Source of the DNA: Leptodontidium sp. MPI-SDFR-AT-0119
Taxonomy: Eukaryota > Ascomycota > Leotiomycetes > Helotiales > Leptodontidiaceae
Assembly: GCA_020726505.1 (NCBI GenBank)
Contig: JAHLEZ010000001.1
Span: forward strand, 1,302,001-1,366,000
Direction of reading: 5' to 3'
DNA: 64,000 nt
In this document: one piece after another, positions 44,801 to 57,650 of the stretch
Numbering within the stretch: position 1 is the first letter of the stretch
Layout: each line of letters begins with the position of its first letter
Program-made: the position numbers and the translations under genes
The notes under the pieces: model-generated
What the model was told of the DNA's origin: nothing
Database searches by the model: none
The model's input: the letters and a program-made list of their open reading frames with translations, nothing else

Positions 44801-46065
44801 TCCGGACTTACAGTATGAGAGTGAAGGAGAGATAGGGAGAAGAGTAGGAGATTGTGTATAAATACACGCTATGCATGCCATGCATGCTGCACATGTTGTA
44901 CCTGCAGGAGTTGCATTGTACAGATAAAAGGAGAGCCGCGCAATTGTGAAATGAGATGAAGTGCAGTGGAAGTTGACGTCCTTCCTTCCTTGAAGTATTA
45001 TGCATCATCACGCCAACAAGCTGTGTAGTACTGTAGTGAGTGAAGCGAGCGAACATTAAAATTATACTCACCAGTACCGTGCAATACCATGTCAGCAACA
45101 GCAACGACGGCCAGCCAACAGTGCCATCCCATCACTCCTCAGACTCAAATCAACCAAGCCAATCCTGGCCTGACGTGAGCTCCCGGACCAATCGACATCC
45201 TCTCCTGCTTCGATCCCGAAACCTTCGTTCTGGCGGGTCTTGGTGCTCTTTCTTGCCAATCTTGCGCTGCATCAGAAGCAAGCTGGCCCCTGCATCACGC
45301 ACGCACGCACCGGCCGCGCTGCCCTGTTGCCGCAAGTGCAAGTTCAAGTGCTGCTGTTGCTCCTGTTGCTCCTGTTGTGTGAGCCAGCCTGCGAGGGACA
45401 AGAAGGCTCAGAACTGTTTGAGCTTTGAAGGAGATCTGGAGCGACGGGGAGGGACTTGAACTGGAAGAGAAGACAAACAGAGCCAGGCCAGGCCAATTCT
45501 GTACAGCTGGCCAATGCCCAGCATCTTTTACAGTAAAGCTTGCAGTGAAGCTTGCCCTCTTTCGCCGTGGCTCTTGCTCGTCTCCCACCAAAGCGGCGAC
45601 GGTTCGTGAGCCAGCAATATTCCAGACCCCAGCCCAGCCACTCCAGCCTTCCTTCACTCACTTACCCACCACTCCCTGCTGCCCTTGCCTGCCCTTGCCT
45701 GCCCCCCCCGACCAAAGAACTTCCCGCCCGCCATCCTCCCTCTCTCCAATCTCTCCTCCCAAACCGAACCGTCCGTCCGATACGACTCGACCATCGACCA
45801 TCGACCATCGACCGACTCGACCACGACGCTCTTTCACCAATCCCCCCCCCAAGTCACTCGTTTGAACTTCACTTCGTCTCCCAGAGCCTCACCTTCGAGT
45901 GCACTGCGGGCTTTTTTGGTTAGGAAAGATAGAGGAAGGCTGGGAAGTTATTGTTTACGCTGCACCTACGGAGGTGGAGAAGGGAAAGATCAACAAGGCC
46001 AGCGCAGAGTCCGACCAGCGCGTGGATGTGGTGACCAAGGGACGCACGATCAGCGAGAACGAAAC
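41884..46065. other. Gene-free stretch of 4.2 kb
   Basis: No convincing gene on either strand. It contains a CA/CG-rich simple stretch (about 42835-42890), TACTGTAC at 42536, poly-C tracts, and an ACCATCG triplication (45788-45812). From about 45,000 the plus strand is strongly pyrimidine-rich, as expected for the promoter and leader of the SH3 protein gene. Overlapping open frames at 45040-45900 on both strands are compositional. Confidence 0.5.
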
Positions 46066-48177
46066 ATGTGGGAGGATATCGAAGAGACGGGTTACGACAG
46101 CACCATACAACTCTCGCAGCCAAACAATGAAGGGTTCAATCTAATCGCGGAGGAGTTGTCGCCGCTGGAAACATCGCGAGGCCCCATAATGCCAGCGCCG
46201 TCGAGAAGAGGTCGGGGAGCCAGTTCCAGCAAACAAAAACAACGGTCAGCCGGCTTCAACACCAGGACCATTCTGCTGGGAGCTCTGGCAGCAGTCCCTG
46301 GCGCAATGGCTCAGAGTTGTATATCGCTGTCCGGTTCGACCCAGTGCCCAGCGTTTGATTCAGCCTCCATCTCGACAGACAGCACTCTCGTCGGGTTTTT
46401 GTACGTATCGCACTGTCATCAGGATACCTGACTATTCTAACAATCGTCCCATAGTCCATTCCTCCAATTCGTCTCCAGCACGTCAACATTCGACGAGCAA
46501 TTGAGCGCGTATCTATCCACAAGCTACGTCCAGCTGAAGTATGTTCTCTTCCGCAACTACTCCACTCCACATCGAACACACCTAATGCAATATGCAGGTA
46601 CCAGACACTTCTCGGCTGCAGCAACATTAATCTCACAAACACCACCGACCTTTATGCCCGATTCACGACCTCAGTAATATGTAATGCAATAATTCAGAAC
46701 TCAATAACCGCATGTGGACTCTCAGCAGCTGCCTCTCGGCCTGTCTGCGCCAACACATGTGTAAGTCTTCCAGATCACTCGATATGGTGCATATATTTAC
46801 AGTCAGTAGGCTCAAAATGCAGAGAGCGAGGCAATTATTATTGCCAACAACGATCTTTGTACAAACCCTGGCGCCAATGCCGATAGTCAAATCAGAGCCG
46901 ACTTCACCAACTGCGCTCTGCCATCCGAATCTTTAACTGGTTCCTGCATCGATGGTGCAGCCAATGAAGTAAACAATTGTGGATTCGGCAACAGTACCAT
47001 TGGACTGTGTCAATACTGCGCATCTGGAGGACAGAACAGTACGGACACATGCTGTTACAATTCCAAAGCAGAGCAAAGATGTGCTGGAGTCGTCCTACCA
47101 ACCATCACTGGCTATATGACCTTCACAACAAGTGCGCCTACTTCGACAGCAACGGCCTCAACATCTTCTTCCGCATCCGCAACATCCGCTCCATCCGGAA
47201 ATAATTCCAACGGCGGCCTCTCCGGGGGTGCTATTGCAGGAATTGTTGTTGGTGCAGTGGCCGGAGCAGCAATCCTTGCAGGCCTAATATTCCTCCTTGT
47301 TTTATGTCTTCGCCGCAGACGAGGAAGCCAGAATGGCAGTGTCTTCAACCAGCCAACTCCCGCCAGGAGAGGTCAAACCACAGGCATGGCTTATAATCCA
47401 GTTGGTCCAAGCACAACTACCCCAGAAGGATATGAAGTACTGCCTGGAGGACGTATTGCACGCATGTCGGCCTTGGAAGGACATTCAGGAGATTCTCCTC
47501 CAAGGGGAGAACTAGGTGCAGTTGGGGCTGGGGGTGTAGCTGCTGGAGCCGCGGCCGGGTACGCAGCTGGAAGGAGGAGACACGACCAATCATCTTCAGA
47601 TGAATACAGCCCAGTATCTAACTCCAATGGAGGTGGCGGAGTACTGCGACCACCACCAACCTCACGACGAGCTGGATCGTTATCGAGCAATTCAGTTCTC
47701 GGTATGGAGGATCCTCAATCACCAGTTTCTGGGAGTGGAGGAGACATGTCATCTCCTCAAGGTGTTGCCAGCCAACAGTCCGAACAGTTGCCATTCTTCA
47801 AGGACTACTACTCACAAGACGAGATTCATCCAGGTGACAAGGTAGCAACACTTTGGGCGTATCAACCCAGAGCAAGTGATGAATTTTCACTGGAGCGAGG
47901 AGACATGCTTAAAGTGGTCGGTATCTGGGATGATGGTTGGGCCACTGGTGTGATGATCGATGAGCGAGCGGACGATTGGGATGCGAAGCGGAATGCTCAG
48001 CGTGACAGTGGTGTATCGAACACTTCCGGCCGCAGGGACGAATCACCAGCCGTAAGCGGTGAGATCAAAGCATTCCCCCTGGTTTGCGTCTGTTTACCAG
48101 ACCATTGGAGGAAAACGATAGAGGGTGATGGCTCGACCGAGACCGGTTCCAGCGCACCCACTGGCTTAAACCAATGA
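46066..48177 (+). CDS. Membrane protein with Cys-rich ectodomain and C-terminal SH3 domain
   Basis: Probable plasma-membrane scaffold linking the cell surface to SH3 ligands. Exons 46066-46400, 46455-46538, 46598-46760 and 46810-48177 give 649 residues. A hydrophilic N-terminal tail of ~65 residues precedes a hydrophobic segment (ILLGALAAVPGAMAQS). Then comes a Cys-rich extracellular part with many paired Cys and N-glycosylation sites, a Ser/Thr-rich stalk, a transmembrane segment (GIVVGAVAGAAILAGLIFLLVL) stopped by RRRR, a Gly/Ser-rich tail, and an SH3 domain near residues 545-600 (ATLWAYQPRASDEFSLERGD, then WDDGWATG). The layout recalls yeast Fus1, but I would not equate them. Confidence 0.88.
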
Positions 48178-49877
48178 ATCGATGCTCGTTGCTGTTTCTG
48201 ATTTTCTATGGCTTCACGACGGTGTTACTTCGTTTCGGGATCGGCGTTCAAGGCTCATGGATTTGACTTTGTTCTCATGAGCACACATTACGCCTCAAGA
48301 TGTGCACTTCGCTGCTACAACTTAAACTTACAAACCACACACAAATAACAACTCGACCCAACCAGCCTTAAGGCTCAAACCCACCTCTCAACGTCCCAAC
48401 ACGTCCATGTTGTTCACATACAAATCCATTTCATTCTATCACGCCTGTCACGTACGTTGTTCTAGACCTACATTCATTCCTGCATAGCATTTTGCATCTT
48501 CGGCTTCGGTACCTGGCACAAATCCATCCTCACCACCGAATTCCACACGCGCTCCGGCTTATTAGTCGTCTGAGGCAGCAGTGCTTCGGCTTAATACCAT
48601 CGATCGCGACAATCCTTGTCTGACTACCTACTTACTGGAGGACGTCAACTTATGCTTGTGACTTCTATTATTTTCTTCTTCTTTTCTATATACCCAAATT
48701 CTTGTATTGAAGTTGTTGGATTGAATGATGCAGAGGATGATTCATATTTTGGAGATGGGGAAGAGGGGAAGAGGGGAAGAGGGTCTTTTATTTGATACGA
48801 TGGTTCACATTGGTTATGTTTATAAGGTGTTGGTGCTGTTGATAGATGAGCTTCTTTGAGTAGTGGTAGTGGATAATTGAAGATGGGGAGGGGAGGGAGT
48901 GGAGATGGTGATTCTGGGAGAGGGAGATATGTTGTTACCTTTGTGTGCATTAGGGCAAAGGGTTTATAGATAGGGATGGAGGGATGCCTGATAGGATAGT
49001 GTAGGGCTGGATAGGGTAGGATAGGGTAGGATAAGAGAGGAATGCGAATAATTAAAATATGTTGGGTCTTGAACTGTAACTTTCTTGACTCGTGAATTGT
49101 GCTGGTTCTGCTACAGGATAGGAAGAAGGCAAGTGCCTTATATCTGCATTTCTCCCCAAGTGTGTATGTGCTATTCGTTGATTCATCAATCGGCTTCACG
49201 AATTCGCGTGTTTGTGTTGCTGCTCCTGCTTGCTTTCTCGGATTCTCCTTGTCTTGAGCACGACAGGTGCGAAATTACCTGCATCAAACTGCATGTAGAA
49301 GGCGTAAGTAAGTATATTGTCAATACACAATCGTTTCGCAGGCGAGTTCATCGTGCTTGAGCCTATAGTTGAGTGTATTAAGAAGGGACCAGGTGTTGTC
49401 ATGTCCGGAGGAATTGGCTTTTCTTTCAGGTCTCATACCTTGGAGGATTATTTGGGGGATTTTTTTGGGGGGTGAGGGGGTTAGGAGGGAGGTCTGGTTT
49501 GCTGGTGGACATGTAAGGAGGATTGGGCTCATTAGGATTTCCCCTTCATCTGCGAATTGCAAGAAGGGGCAGGCTAGGAGAAGGCGGCAAGCGTTTGTCG
49601 ATCTAGCAGATGGGTAACTTTGACATGTCCGGCTTCTTGTTATCGCGATGAGTGAAAAGGTGCATATCCAAACAATGACTTAGATGGGTGCAGTACTGCA
49701 TTTGGTGGTGGCTTGACTTCATGGGGCGTTGCATTCATGGGTTTGGAAATGGCTTGGTGGGAATTTTTTGGTATCAACGCTAAGATAGTGGTCACGTGGA
49801 GATTAGCGACTCTATTGAAGAAATTAATTCAGACCTTCCATTTTGTTTCTTAACACTCATCTTCAACAACAGCAAAG
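48178..49877. other. Intergenic, 1.7 kb
   Basis: The 3' flank of the SH3 gene and the promoter of BCP1. GGATAGGGTA-like direct repeats occur around 48990-49035. ORFs of up to 184 codons on the minus strand are low-complexity. No gene is called. Confidence 0.5.
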
Positions 49878-50799
49878 ATGGTCAAAAAGAGGAACAGAGA
49901 TCCAGAAGTCCTCCCAGAGGCACCTCCGGCGCAAGGAGTCGACAACGACAGTGGCAGCGACGACGTATAGTACCCCACACACGAATCCCGCTCAGACACT
50001 AACCCCTCCATAGGATGTGGATATGGTCAATGTTGAATTTGAATGGTTCAATTTCAAACCAGACGTCGATTTCCATGGCCTCAAAAGTCTTCTCAGACAA
50101 TTGCTTGATGTCGATTCTCAGCTATTCGACCTCTCTGCTCTCGCCGACCTCATCCTCTCACAGCCAACCGTCGGCTCAACTGTCAAGGTCGACGGGGATG
50201 AGACTGATGCATATGCATTCCTTACGATTCTCAACCTTCACGAGCACCGAGAGAAGAAGATTATCAAAGACTTGACCGAATATCTCATTGAGAAGTCTAA
50301 GTCGAGTCCGTCCTTGGCACCTCTCGGCAGTCTTCTCACTTCTTCCTCTCAAGTCGGCATCGTTCTAGGTGAACGCTTGATCAACGTGCCGGCGGAAATC
50401 GCGCCACCAATGTACACTATGCTCATAGATGAGATTGAGGCAGCCGTCGAGGACAAGGAGCCATATGAGTTCACTCACTACCTCATTCTCTCCAAGACCT
50501 ACAATGAGATTTCCTCCAGCTTAGACCAGGAAGATGCACCAAGAACGAAGAAGAACAAAGCAGCCAAGGCCAGCCGAGAGGTTTTCTATTTCCACCCGGA
50601 GGATGAGGTACTTCAAAAGCATGCTCTGGCGTCAGGTTCATTTGAGTACACCAAGGATGAGGGTGAAGGCATGGCCGATAGTAAGAGGGCTTTCTCTGAG
50701 ATGGGGATCAAGCCACAAGGATCGATGATTCTGATAGAGGCAAGCAAGTTTGAGGGAGCAGCAAAAGCCATTGGCGAGTATCTGAATGCCGCCCAGTAA
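49878..50799 (+). CDS. BCP1: Bcp1/BCCIP family protein
   Basis: Nuclear protein; in yeast it supports export of Mss4 and acts as chaperone of ribosomal protein Rpl23. Exons 49878-49964 and 50014-50799 give 290 residues. After a short basic and acidic start ([11 protein letters not shown] ... DNDSGSDD) comes the conserved [15 protein letters not shown], then [30 protein letters not shown] and [15 protein letters not shown] Lys-rich loop precedes the final [13 protein letters not shown]. The stop codon lies 25 bp from the stop of the convergent chorismate mutase gene, so the 3' ends overlap. Confidence 0.94.
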
Positions 50800-50824
50800 T
50801 TTATGTCTTTACAATCGGTTTTGG

Positions 50825-51664
50825 TTATTCCAATCGCTGCATGAGATACTCAACCTCCACTTCCTTGGTCAGTGGGATGACAAAGTCCTTGTACATCGCA
50901 ACGACCGCATCAACATTGATCTTTCCTTGTCCATCAGCACCAATACTAGGATCTGTGCCATACGTCCTAGCCTTCAAACCTAACCGCTCCAAAACCTTTT
51001 TCTCTACTGCCTCGTTTGTGATAGCAGCCCCAATACCCTCACGGTCTCCTGCCTGGATCAACTTTGTGAACTTCTCCTTCTCGGACTGGAACTTTGACTC
51101 CGCCACGAATTTCCCGAAATGGATTCGTCGAGAGAGAGCTTGTAAGCATGCGATGTCGGCCGTTGCTGACGATCCGTAATTCTCCTCCGTCTCGCCCCGA
51201 TCCTCCCGTCCAAAATCCGCACAGGCTGCTGGCAGGAAATGCTCGATGTAACTCTTCTTTATCTTCTCGTTAACATTGACATCGTTCTTGTGTAGTATCT
51301 TTGGGTAGTGAAGTGGTTGAAGGATAGGCTTCTGTAGACTTTCTTTGAAGAATGGGTATTCGTCTGGTGATTCGAATCTTCGGATCAAGGAGTCTAGCTT
51401 TTCTCGTTCCCGAAGCGTCCAGTCGAGGAAACTAAGTTCGCTGTTGGGTATTTTGAGAGCACCGGGTTTGTAAATCGTGCCGTTGAGGGGAAACTGGACT
51501 CGCTCGATGAGGTGGAAAGTGATTGTATCCTCTAACCGGCTGCAGAGTTACCCATATTAGTTTCGGATTGCCAATAGATTCTCAAGTCCTTACATGAGCT
51601 GGAATCGAATATTGGAAAGATCCAAAGCCTTGGAGGCGTCGGACAGATCAATGGCAGTGTCCAT
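50825..51664 (-). CDS. ARO7: Chorismate mutase
   Basis: Converts chorismate to prephenate for phenylalanine and tyrosine synthesis; an all-helical AroQ dimer, usually activated by Trp and inhibited by Tyr. Exons 51664-51594 and 51539-50825 give 261 residues, the normal fungal length. The start [20 protein letters not shown], the join [35 protein letters not shown] and the end YLMQRLE match the family. The frame remains open for 91 codons upstream of the chosen Met without resembling protein. It is convergent with BCP1 and divergent from MDV1. Confidence 0.95.
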
Positions 51665-52087
51665 AACTGTGTTCAAGTGGGGTACCAAAACAATTTCAGG
51701 GTGCTGAGAAATGGGGGTGGGTGTTGAGTTGTGATCTAAAAGTACCACGAAGTGGGCTGTGACTCGAAAGGCAGTGAATGACTCGATAATAGCAATCAAT
51801 GGCTCCTCGTTGTTTGCTGAGTCTGCTTTGTTTGCGAGGAAGGGCAAGATAGAAATGAGGTAGGTTGCTTCGGAACTGGGGTAAAGAGCGGCCGCGTTGC
51901 CGACAATCAGCCACTCGATGTGGCTTGACAGCTTCAACCTGGACCAGCATCATCGAGGGAAAGCAAGACTAAACAAACACATCCAGCTTCTGCCATCACA
52001 AACCCGCCCCGCCATTTGGCAATTCGACTCCTTGCCCCGATTGCTACATACTTTGTATGTGCTGGCGCAAAGTGTAGGACAGCACGC
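51665..52087. other. Divergent promoter of ARO7 and MDV1
   Basis: A short shared upstream region of 423 bp. The minus strand is open in the ARO7 frame throughout most of it. Confidence 0.55.
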
Positions 52088-54193
52088 ATGGCGAGCTCCA
52101 GCCGCAATGGCCCTCCATTGGATGGGGACGATGATGCCCTCATATCTGTGAGTGCTTCACTTTCCACTGAATATGCGTGCTAATACCTAGCAGACGAGAG
52201 GGCTAGAGGCATTTGGGAGGAAAGTTACTACGACAGCTGGCCATTTGATGGGACCACTAGACCCGACCTCGAGCACCCATTACCAAAACGCGATGAGCGA
52301 CCTACAAAAGCAACTGAGACGGCCAAATCTGCAGAGAAGTGTCTTCTCATTTGCTAAAACATCTCCTACGGACCTTGTTCGCTCGAAGCTTTCGACCTCG
52401 GAGATTCAATATCGTGCCTTGACATACTTACCCGACGAACTTCTGGCCAACATCCCCGAAAATGAGAATGCATACTCCTTATTCCAAGGTTTCCAAGCTA
52501 CCTTACCGGAGAACAGTCCAGACGGGACGAAGCACAAAAGGCGGATATCAAGGGGGAGAAAGTTACTCGAGGACGACAAATCCGACGCTGATAGCCCTCC
52601 ATCCATTGCGAAGCTCAAAAAGGAGCAAAACTCTCTTAACCATAGACTCGAAATGATGGGCATTCGAAAGAACATGGCAAGCAGTGAGATAAGGGAGATA
52701 GACAACAAGATATCGAATCTGAATTATATGAGAAAGATTGTTTTGGATAGGTTAGCCGGGCTTGAGCAGGAAGAGGCTATGTTGGAACATGACAGTTAGT
52801 TATTGCCATTGGAGTAAGAGATACTATACTAACTGTCCGTAGTTCTGGACGTCGAAAACCGGCTGGAGGATGCTCAAGAACAACTAGACGATGCTGCAGC
52901 TTTTGCTGAAGCATCAAAGGCAGAAGAGGAAGAGGACCTAGATGACCCAGCAATGGATGCTTCATTCATGTCAGAATCGATATACGAAAAACTCCCCTCA
53001 GAAAACAGTACACCTACACGTCCCAAACGTCATAAGACTATACGGCGGAAATCGATGCCAATCTTGCACGAGCACTTTGAGCCTGGGTCAAACATCCGGG
53101 AACTTCGCGCCCATAACGACTCGATTACAGCCCTGGATTTCGACGTTCCGTTTGGTACCATGGTTACTTCCGCTCTTGATGATACCGTTCGAGTATGGGA
53201 TTTGAACGCAGGGCGTTGCATAGGTCTTTTGGAAGGTCATACGGCTTCTGTCAGAGCTCTTCAAGTCGAAGACAACATTGTGGCAACTGGATCTATGGAT
53301 GCAACTATTCGATTGTGGGATCTAAGTAAGGCAAGGTACGATCCTCAGGACAACCGGATCAACAAAGATGGCGACGAAGAAGACGATCCATTGGCTTTCG
53401 CGAACCCCGAAGATGAAGAACCCGAGCCACCGCCAGGAACTATGCGAGACTGCCCCCTCTTTACATTAGAGGCTCATGTAGACGAGATTACTGCCTTGCA
53501 TTTCAAAGGAGATACTCTAATATCGGGATCAGCTGACAAGACATTAAGACAATGGGATCTTGAAAAGGGACGTTGCGTGCAAACATTAGATGTCATGTGG
53601 GCCGCAGCTCAAGCCTCAGCAACCATGGGATCTAGCGAAGGATCTTGGCGGCAGACTGGCAAAGTGCCTGATGGCTCAGCGGATTTTGTTGGGGCTGTCC
53701 AAGTCTTCGATGCTGCTCTGGCATGTGGAACGGCAGATGGTATGGTTCGACTATGGGATTTGCGGAGTGGACAGGTTCACCGAAGTCTTGTTGGGCACAC
53801 TGGTCCAGTGACCTGTCTACAATTCGACGATGTACATTTGATTACGGGCAGTCTAGATCGGAGCGTCAGAGTAAGCAGAATCTACCCCACACTAAGCGCA
53901 TTGCTAACATTTACTAGATTTGGGATCTTCGGACAGGCGCAATTTTCGATGCATATGCATATGATGCGCCCATCACAAGCATGATGTTCGATAATCGAAG
54001 AATTGTAACAGCAGCGGGCGAAGACGTGGTGAAGGTGTATGATAAAACGGATGGGCGCCACTGGGATTGTGGAGCAGGTGTCACAGCCGAGGAGGATGGC
54101 AAGACACCTTCTATTGTAGAAAAGGTTAGGATCAAGGATGGGTACTTGACCGAGGGACGGAAGGACGGCATTGTAGGCATTTGGACATGTTAG
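52088..54193 (+). CDS. MDV1: Mitochondrial division protein Mdv1/Caf4-like (WD40)
   Basis: Adaptor that links Fis1 on the mitochondrial outer membrane to the dynamin Dnm1. Exons 52088-52147, 52194-52794, 52843-53870 and 53918-54193 give 654 residues. The N-terminal extension ([21 protein letters not shown]) is the conserved Fis1-binding start. A coiled coil follows ([19 protein letters not shown] through [14 protein letters not shown]), then seven WD40 repeats with VRVWDL, IRLWDL, LRQWDL, VRLWDL and IWDLRTG signatures, ending GIVGIWTC. An acidic insert ([19 protein letters not shown]) sits between blades 2 and 3. Confidence 0.95.
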
Positions 54194-56494
54194 ATGGGAG
54201 CGGGCTTTGGAGATATATCTGGGTAGCTGAGGTGGCGGAAGCCTGGTTCCGTTGCATTGGTCGTGGAGTTCGGGTGGTGGTCGGTTTTGGGAGATGTCCT
54301 CAGATGTCTTGTAGATATATTGTAAGAATCGGAGATACCACAAATATACATAGTGCCTTCTCTACTTCTGGGATTGCCTTTTGGGTTTGCTGTTGACTTC
54401 CCCAGAAGGATTTAGCGAGCGACAGCAAAAAAAGAAAAAAGGGAGGGGGGATTCAACCAAGCCACCTCCTTTCTCACTAGAAGGGAGTGCGTACTTACTT
54501 TCGTTTTGTTTTTTTTAAAAATAAAAATAAAATTTGGGTGTATTTTCGGTGCCCTCCTGCTTCTCTTCTTTTTGGTTTTCTCCCTTATTTGTTCCAAATT
54601 CTTGCGGTCGAGTAGACTGCGGCGACGGTTCGGATAGTCATGCTGACCATACAATGATGGACGATTAGGTTTCCATCATGATTTACCACGTAGCTTTAGG
54701 TCTAATCAAAGGAGAGGACGCAACGGGAGGGTGGATACCTTGATTCGTTGCGTGTTTGATGATTTTCTAGCAATTGTTGTTAGTTGGTCTTAAGAAGTGG
54801 TTGAGACGTAGATGAGAGAGAGCAGTTAGAGGTGGCTTTTTGTGGTTGAATGGGGCAAAATTTCGGTATTCCGGGATATATGCTATATGCTGAGAGGCTT
54901 GCCTCTGCCTATAGAGCCCTTCTCTCCCTGGAAATTTGCTTTCTTTCCAGTTGCGTACTTTCCATGTTTGAGGATATCTGAAAATAAAAGGTCGATGACG
55001 TATGGCACCTCCACTACTCTGGGAAATGGAACCGCTACTCACTTTAGTTCTTTTTGTTGACTCTTTACTCTGGCAGTGGTCATGGGCTTTGTTTCTTTTC
55101 TCGTCCACGATTTTCTGTCGGCATGACCCCCGTGCATTTCCAGGTTCAAACGCAAGCTCCCTAGAATGGAGCTTGATCCCGAGTGAGCATGCATGCCTTC
55201 ACAAGCTCCCAGCCGTTACCGCCCGGCTAGAACTCAGCTGGTAATGTGCAATGGTGGTGCATACCCCTAATATTTCCACCTAGGTTGTAGTTTCCTCGGA
55301 AGTACTTTTAGTTAAGCATCAATGTTCATTGGGGAATGAGGATTGGACTAGAGCAGCTGGAGATGGCTTTTCGTGCTTCAACTAGTATTTCGCACGTTGT
55401 ACCTAGGTGAGGCTTCCTGAAGTGTGGTTAGAAAGATAAATGAGGCTTTGCCGCGAGATGAGACGTATTTGGCTCTGTGACTGAGATGTGGGTCCATCGC
55501 TTGTTTTGTTACGTTTGACAAGTTTCGCCAAATCCAAACCAAACCAAACAAAACAAAAGAAACAGACCAAAAAAAAAGGCAAAAAAAAGGGAAATTGATT
55601 CAAACTCTCTCAACCACATTTATTTTAGAGAAAGGAAGAAAGGTATTGCTTACTTGCCGGATGGCAACTTTTCACCCCCCTTTTTTTGTTACTTTGAGGA
55701 TTTTAGTGTGTTGTTGAACTTGATGTTGTTGAACTTGATGTTGTTGTTTTTTGTTTTTGCTTCAATATTGTTTAGTTGCTTGCGAGAACCGCAACACCGC
55801 GCCCAAAGTTGGCGAGGTTTCAAAACTCCCTCACCCTGTGAAGAGTTAGTTCGTGATTCAAAGCGGATAAGGTTGTTGTCGGACATGGTTGAGAGCGCTT
55901 GAATCAATTTTGGTGGTTGGAAATCTTCTTATTCCGTTTCAAGATTGATTGATTTCACTGGATGTATTTGATGGGTGGCTATCTCCCGGAGATTGCCGTA
56001 GATTGGACGTCCTGGGAAATACTTTGTTGCGGATCTGGAGTGAATGGCTTTGTTTACTGGATATGGGTGACTTGCAAATTAGCAGGCGTGGCTCAATGGA
56101 GGCAGAATTTTCTCTCTCTTTGGGACGAAATATCAGCTGCTTCTTCGGATACGTGAACGGTCTATGTTTACGCACACTTATTCTGCACATGAACTCCCAT
56201 CTTGTTTGTAACTGTATCAATTGTATCTGACCGCAACTCTGTTTTAGTGGTGTGTTTTCTTTCTTTTTTGCTTTCTGTCTATTGATTCCAATTTCGCCAT
56301 CCTTCTCCACCTGGCGGATCTTTGGTTCGGCTGGACAAGAAGCTCTGTCCAGCAGCCAGCACTCCCATTTTCAATTGACACCCCTTGCATCTAAGTTTCC
56401 ACCGAGAAACCCATAAACTTTGTCTTGATAAATGATATCCCCAACACGTTTCCACTCTTTAGCAACCATTTCCCATGAACTCTCTTTCTATCAT
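54194..56494. other. Intergenic, 2.3 kb
   Basis: The MDV1 3' flank followed by AT- and T-rich sequence with homopolymer runs. A 15-bp word is tandemly doubled near 55718-55747 (TTGAACTTGATGTTG). No gene is recognised. Confidence 0.5.
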
Positions 56495-56815
56495 TCACTG
56501 CAGAGCCTTCTTCACCCTATGCATCTCCACAAATCTCTTCAGACCACCTCCCACCCACCCCGTTTCCTTCCCTTTATAGAACGTAACCCAGCACGGTCTC
56601 ACTTTCGGCGTGACATGTCCCTGCAACACCGGCCAGATATCAACCCCCGTTTTGAAAAGGGAGATATCAGTCAGAATCTGATAGTTGTGACACCAAGCCA
56701 TCTCTTCAGGACTGAGATCTTGGCAGTGTGTGGTGGTGATGAAAATTATAACGCGGCGGTGATGGTGATCTTCGAGCACTTGGCTGAATTGCTCTATGGA
56801 GGTGATTATGGGCAT
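56495..56815 (-). CDS. Small thioredoxin-fold-like protein, atypical active site
   Basis: 106 residues from the Met at 56815 (MPIITSIEQFSQVLED); the frame is open upstream to a Met at 56887 and further. The pattern of a thioredoxin is visible: IEQFSQVL, a hydrophobic strand RRVIIFITTTHC followed by SPEE where thioredoxins have WCGPC..SP, and the later VRPCWVTFYKGKETGWVGGG, matching the usual cis-Pro strand, F-x-x-G and VGA turn. It lacks the CxxC pair (only one Cys at the site) and the cis-Pro position reads Cys-Trp. It therefore cannot be a normal disulfide oxidoreductase. It may be a real divergent gene or a decaying one. Confidence 0.5.
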   Translation of the reverse strand: MPIITSIEQFSQVLEDHHHRRVIIFITTTHCQDLSPEEMAWCHNYQILTDISLFKTGVDIWPVLQGHVTPKVRPCWVTFYKGKETGWVGGGLKRFVEMHRVKKALQ

Positions 56816-57650
56816 TGTCCATGTTGGTGCTGGTGTGGTAGAATGTGGGGGTTTAAATGTGGATTTTTGGAATATTGAGAAGTGCATATTTGCGGTACGT
56901 GAGATATAGCTATCTTGATATTGTATTTGGATTTTAAGAAGCGGGGAGCACCTCAACCTTTATTACTCTACAGACCGCGTCATCCCCGGCTGATCAGCTG
57001 ATGACTGAGGGTTTAGATCCTGAGTCAGCCTTATGCATATTGTACTTTGGGTGGCCAGAAAGTCTTTGATCATTTAGTCAAATAGAAAACCTGCATGCTA
57101 TGATATTTTGAAACTCCCTGAACAATTTAATTTCTTTGGAAATATGCAAGTAAAGGTCAGTACATGACTCCACGAGCTGTTGTTGTTGTTGTTTTGATGC
57201 ACCATAAGCGAGACTTGGCATAATGATGAGAGACCACCAAGAAGGTAAGAGGAGAACGAACACCTTGACCGCACTTTCCCCAGGACCATGGAATGAATTA
57301 GGTGATTCTCAGAGACTTCATTTGTACTTTCCTTGAAAATATGGGTGTTTGCTTTGATAGAAGTGTTCAGGAGACGTGGTCCTCAAGTATTCACTTCGAT
57401 GCTATTTCGACGAGAAACTGAGGGGCAAGAGGACATCGCTCCGGTGTTGCAACCCAAGAAGTTCGAAAAAGATTATAAAGCGGCCTGGAAAGAGGAAGAG
57501 TGAGAGGAAGTAACTTGCCTCTCGACCATGTTTACTTCATGAAGTTTCGTAGACCGTTCTACTGCGATTGCATTCCTCTACACCAGATTTTTCTCACTTC
57601 CTTCCTTTTTCTGTGCATTCAGACATCCTTGTTCTATAGATTCATATCAT
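56816..57650. other. Intergenic
   Basis: No gene is recognised. Contains a GTT-triplet run near 57180-57193. Confidence 0.45.

Noticed and set aside
45425..45865. Overlapping open frames of 120-146 codons upstream of the SH3 gene
   Set aside because: Pyrimidine-rich leader with open frames on both strands; none shows a domain. The SH3 protein reads sensibly only from 46066.
55141..55160. GGTTCAAAC, like a tRNA B box
   Set aside because: No matching A box or cloverleaf arms around it. No tRNA was found in the window.
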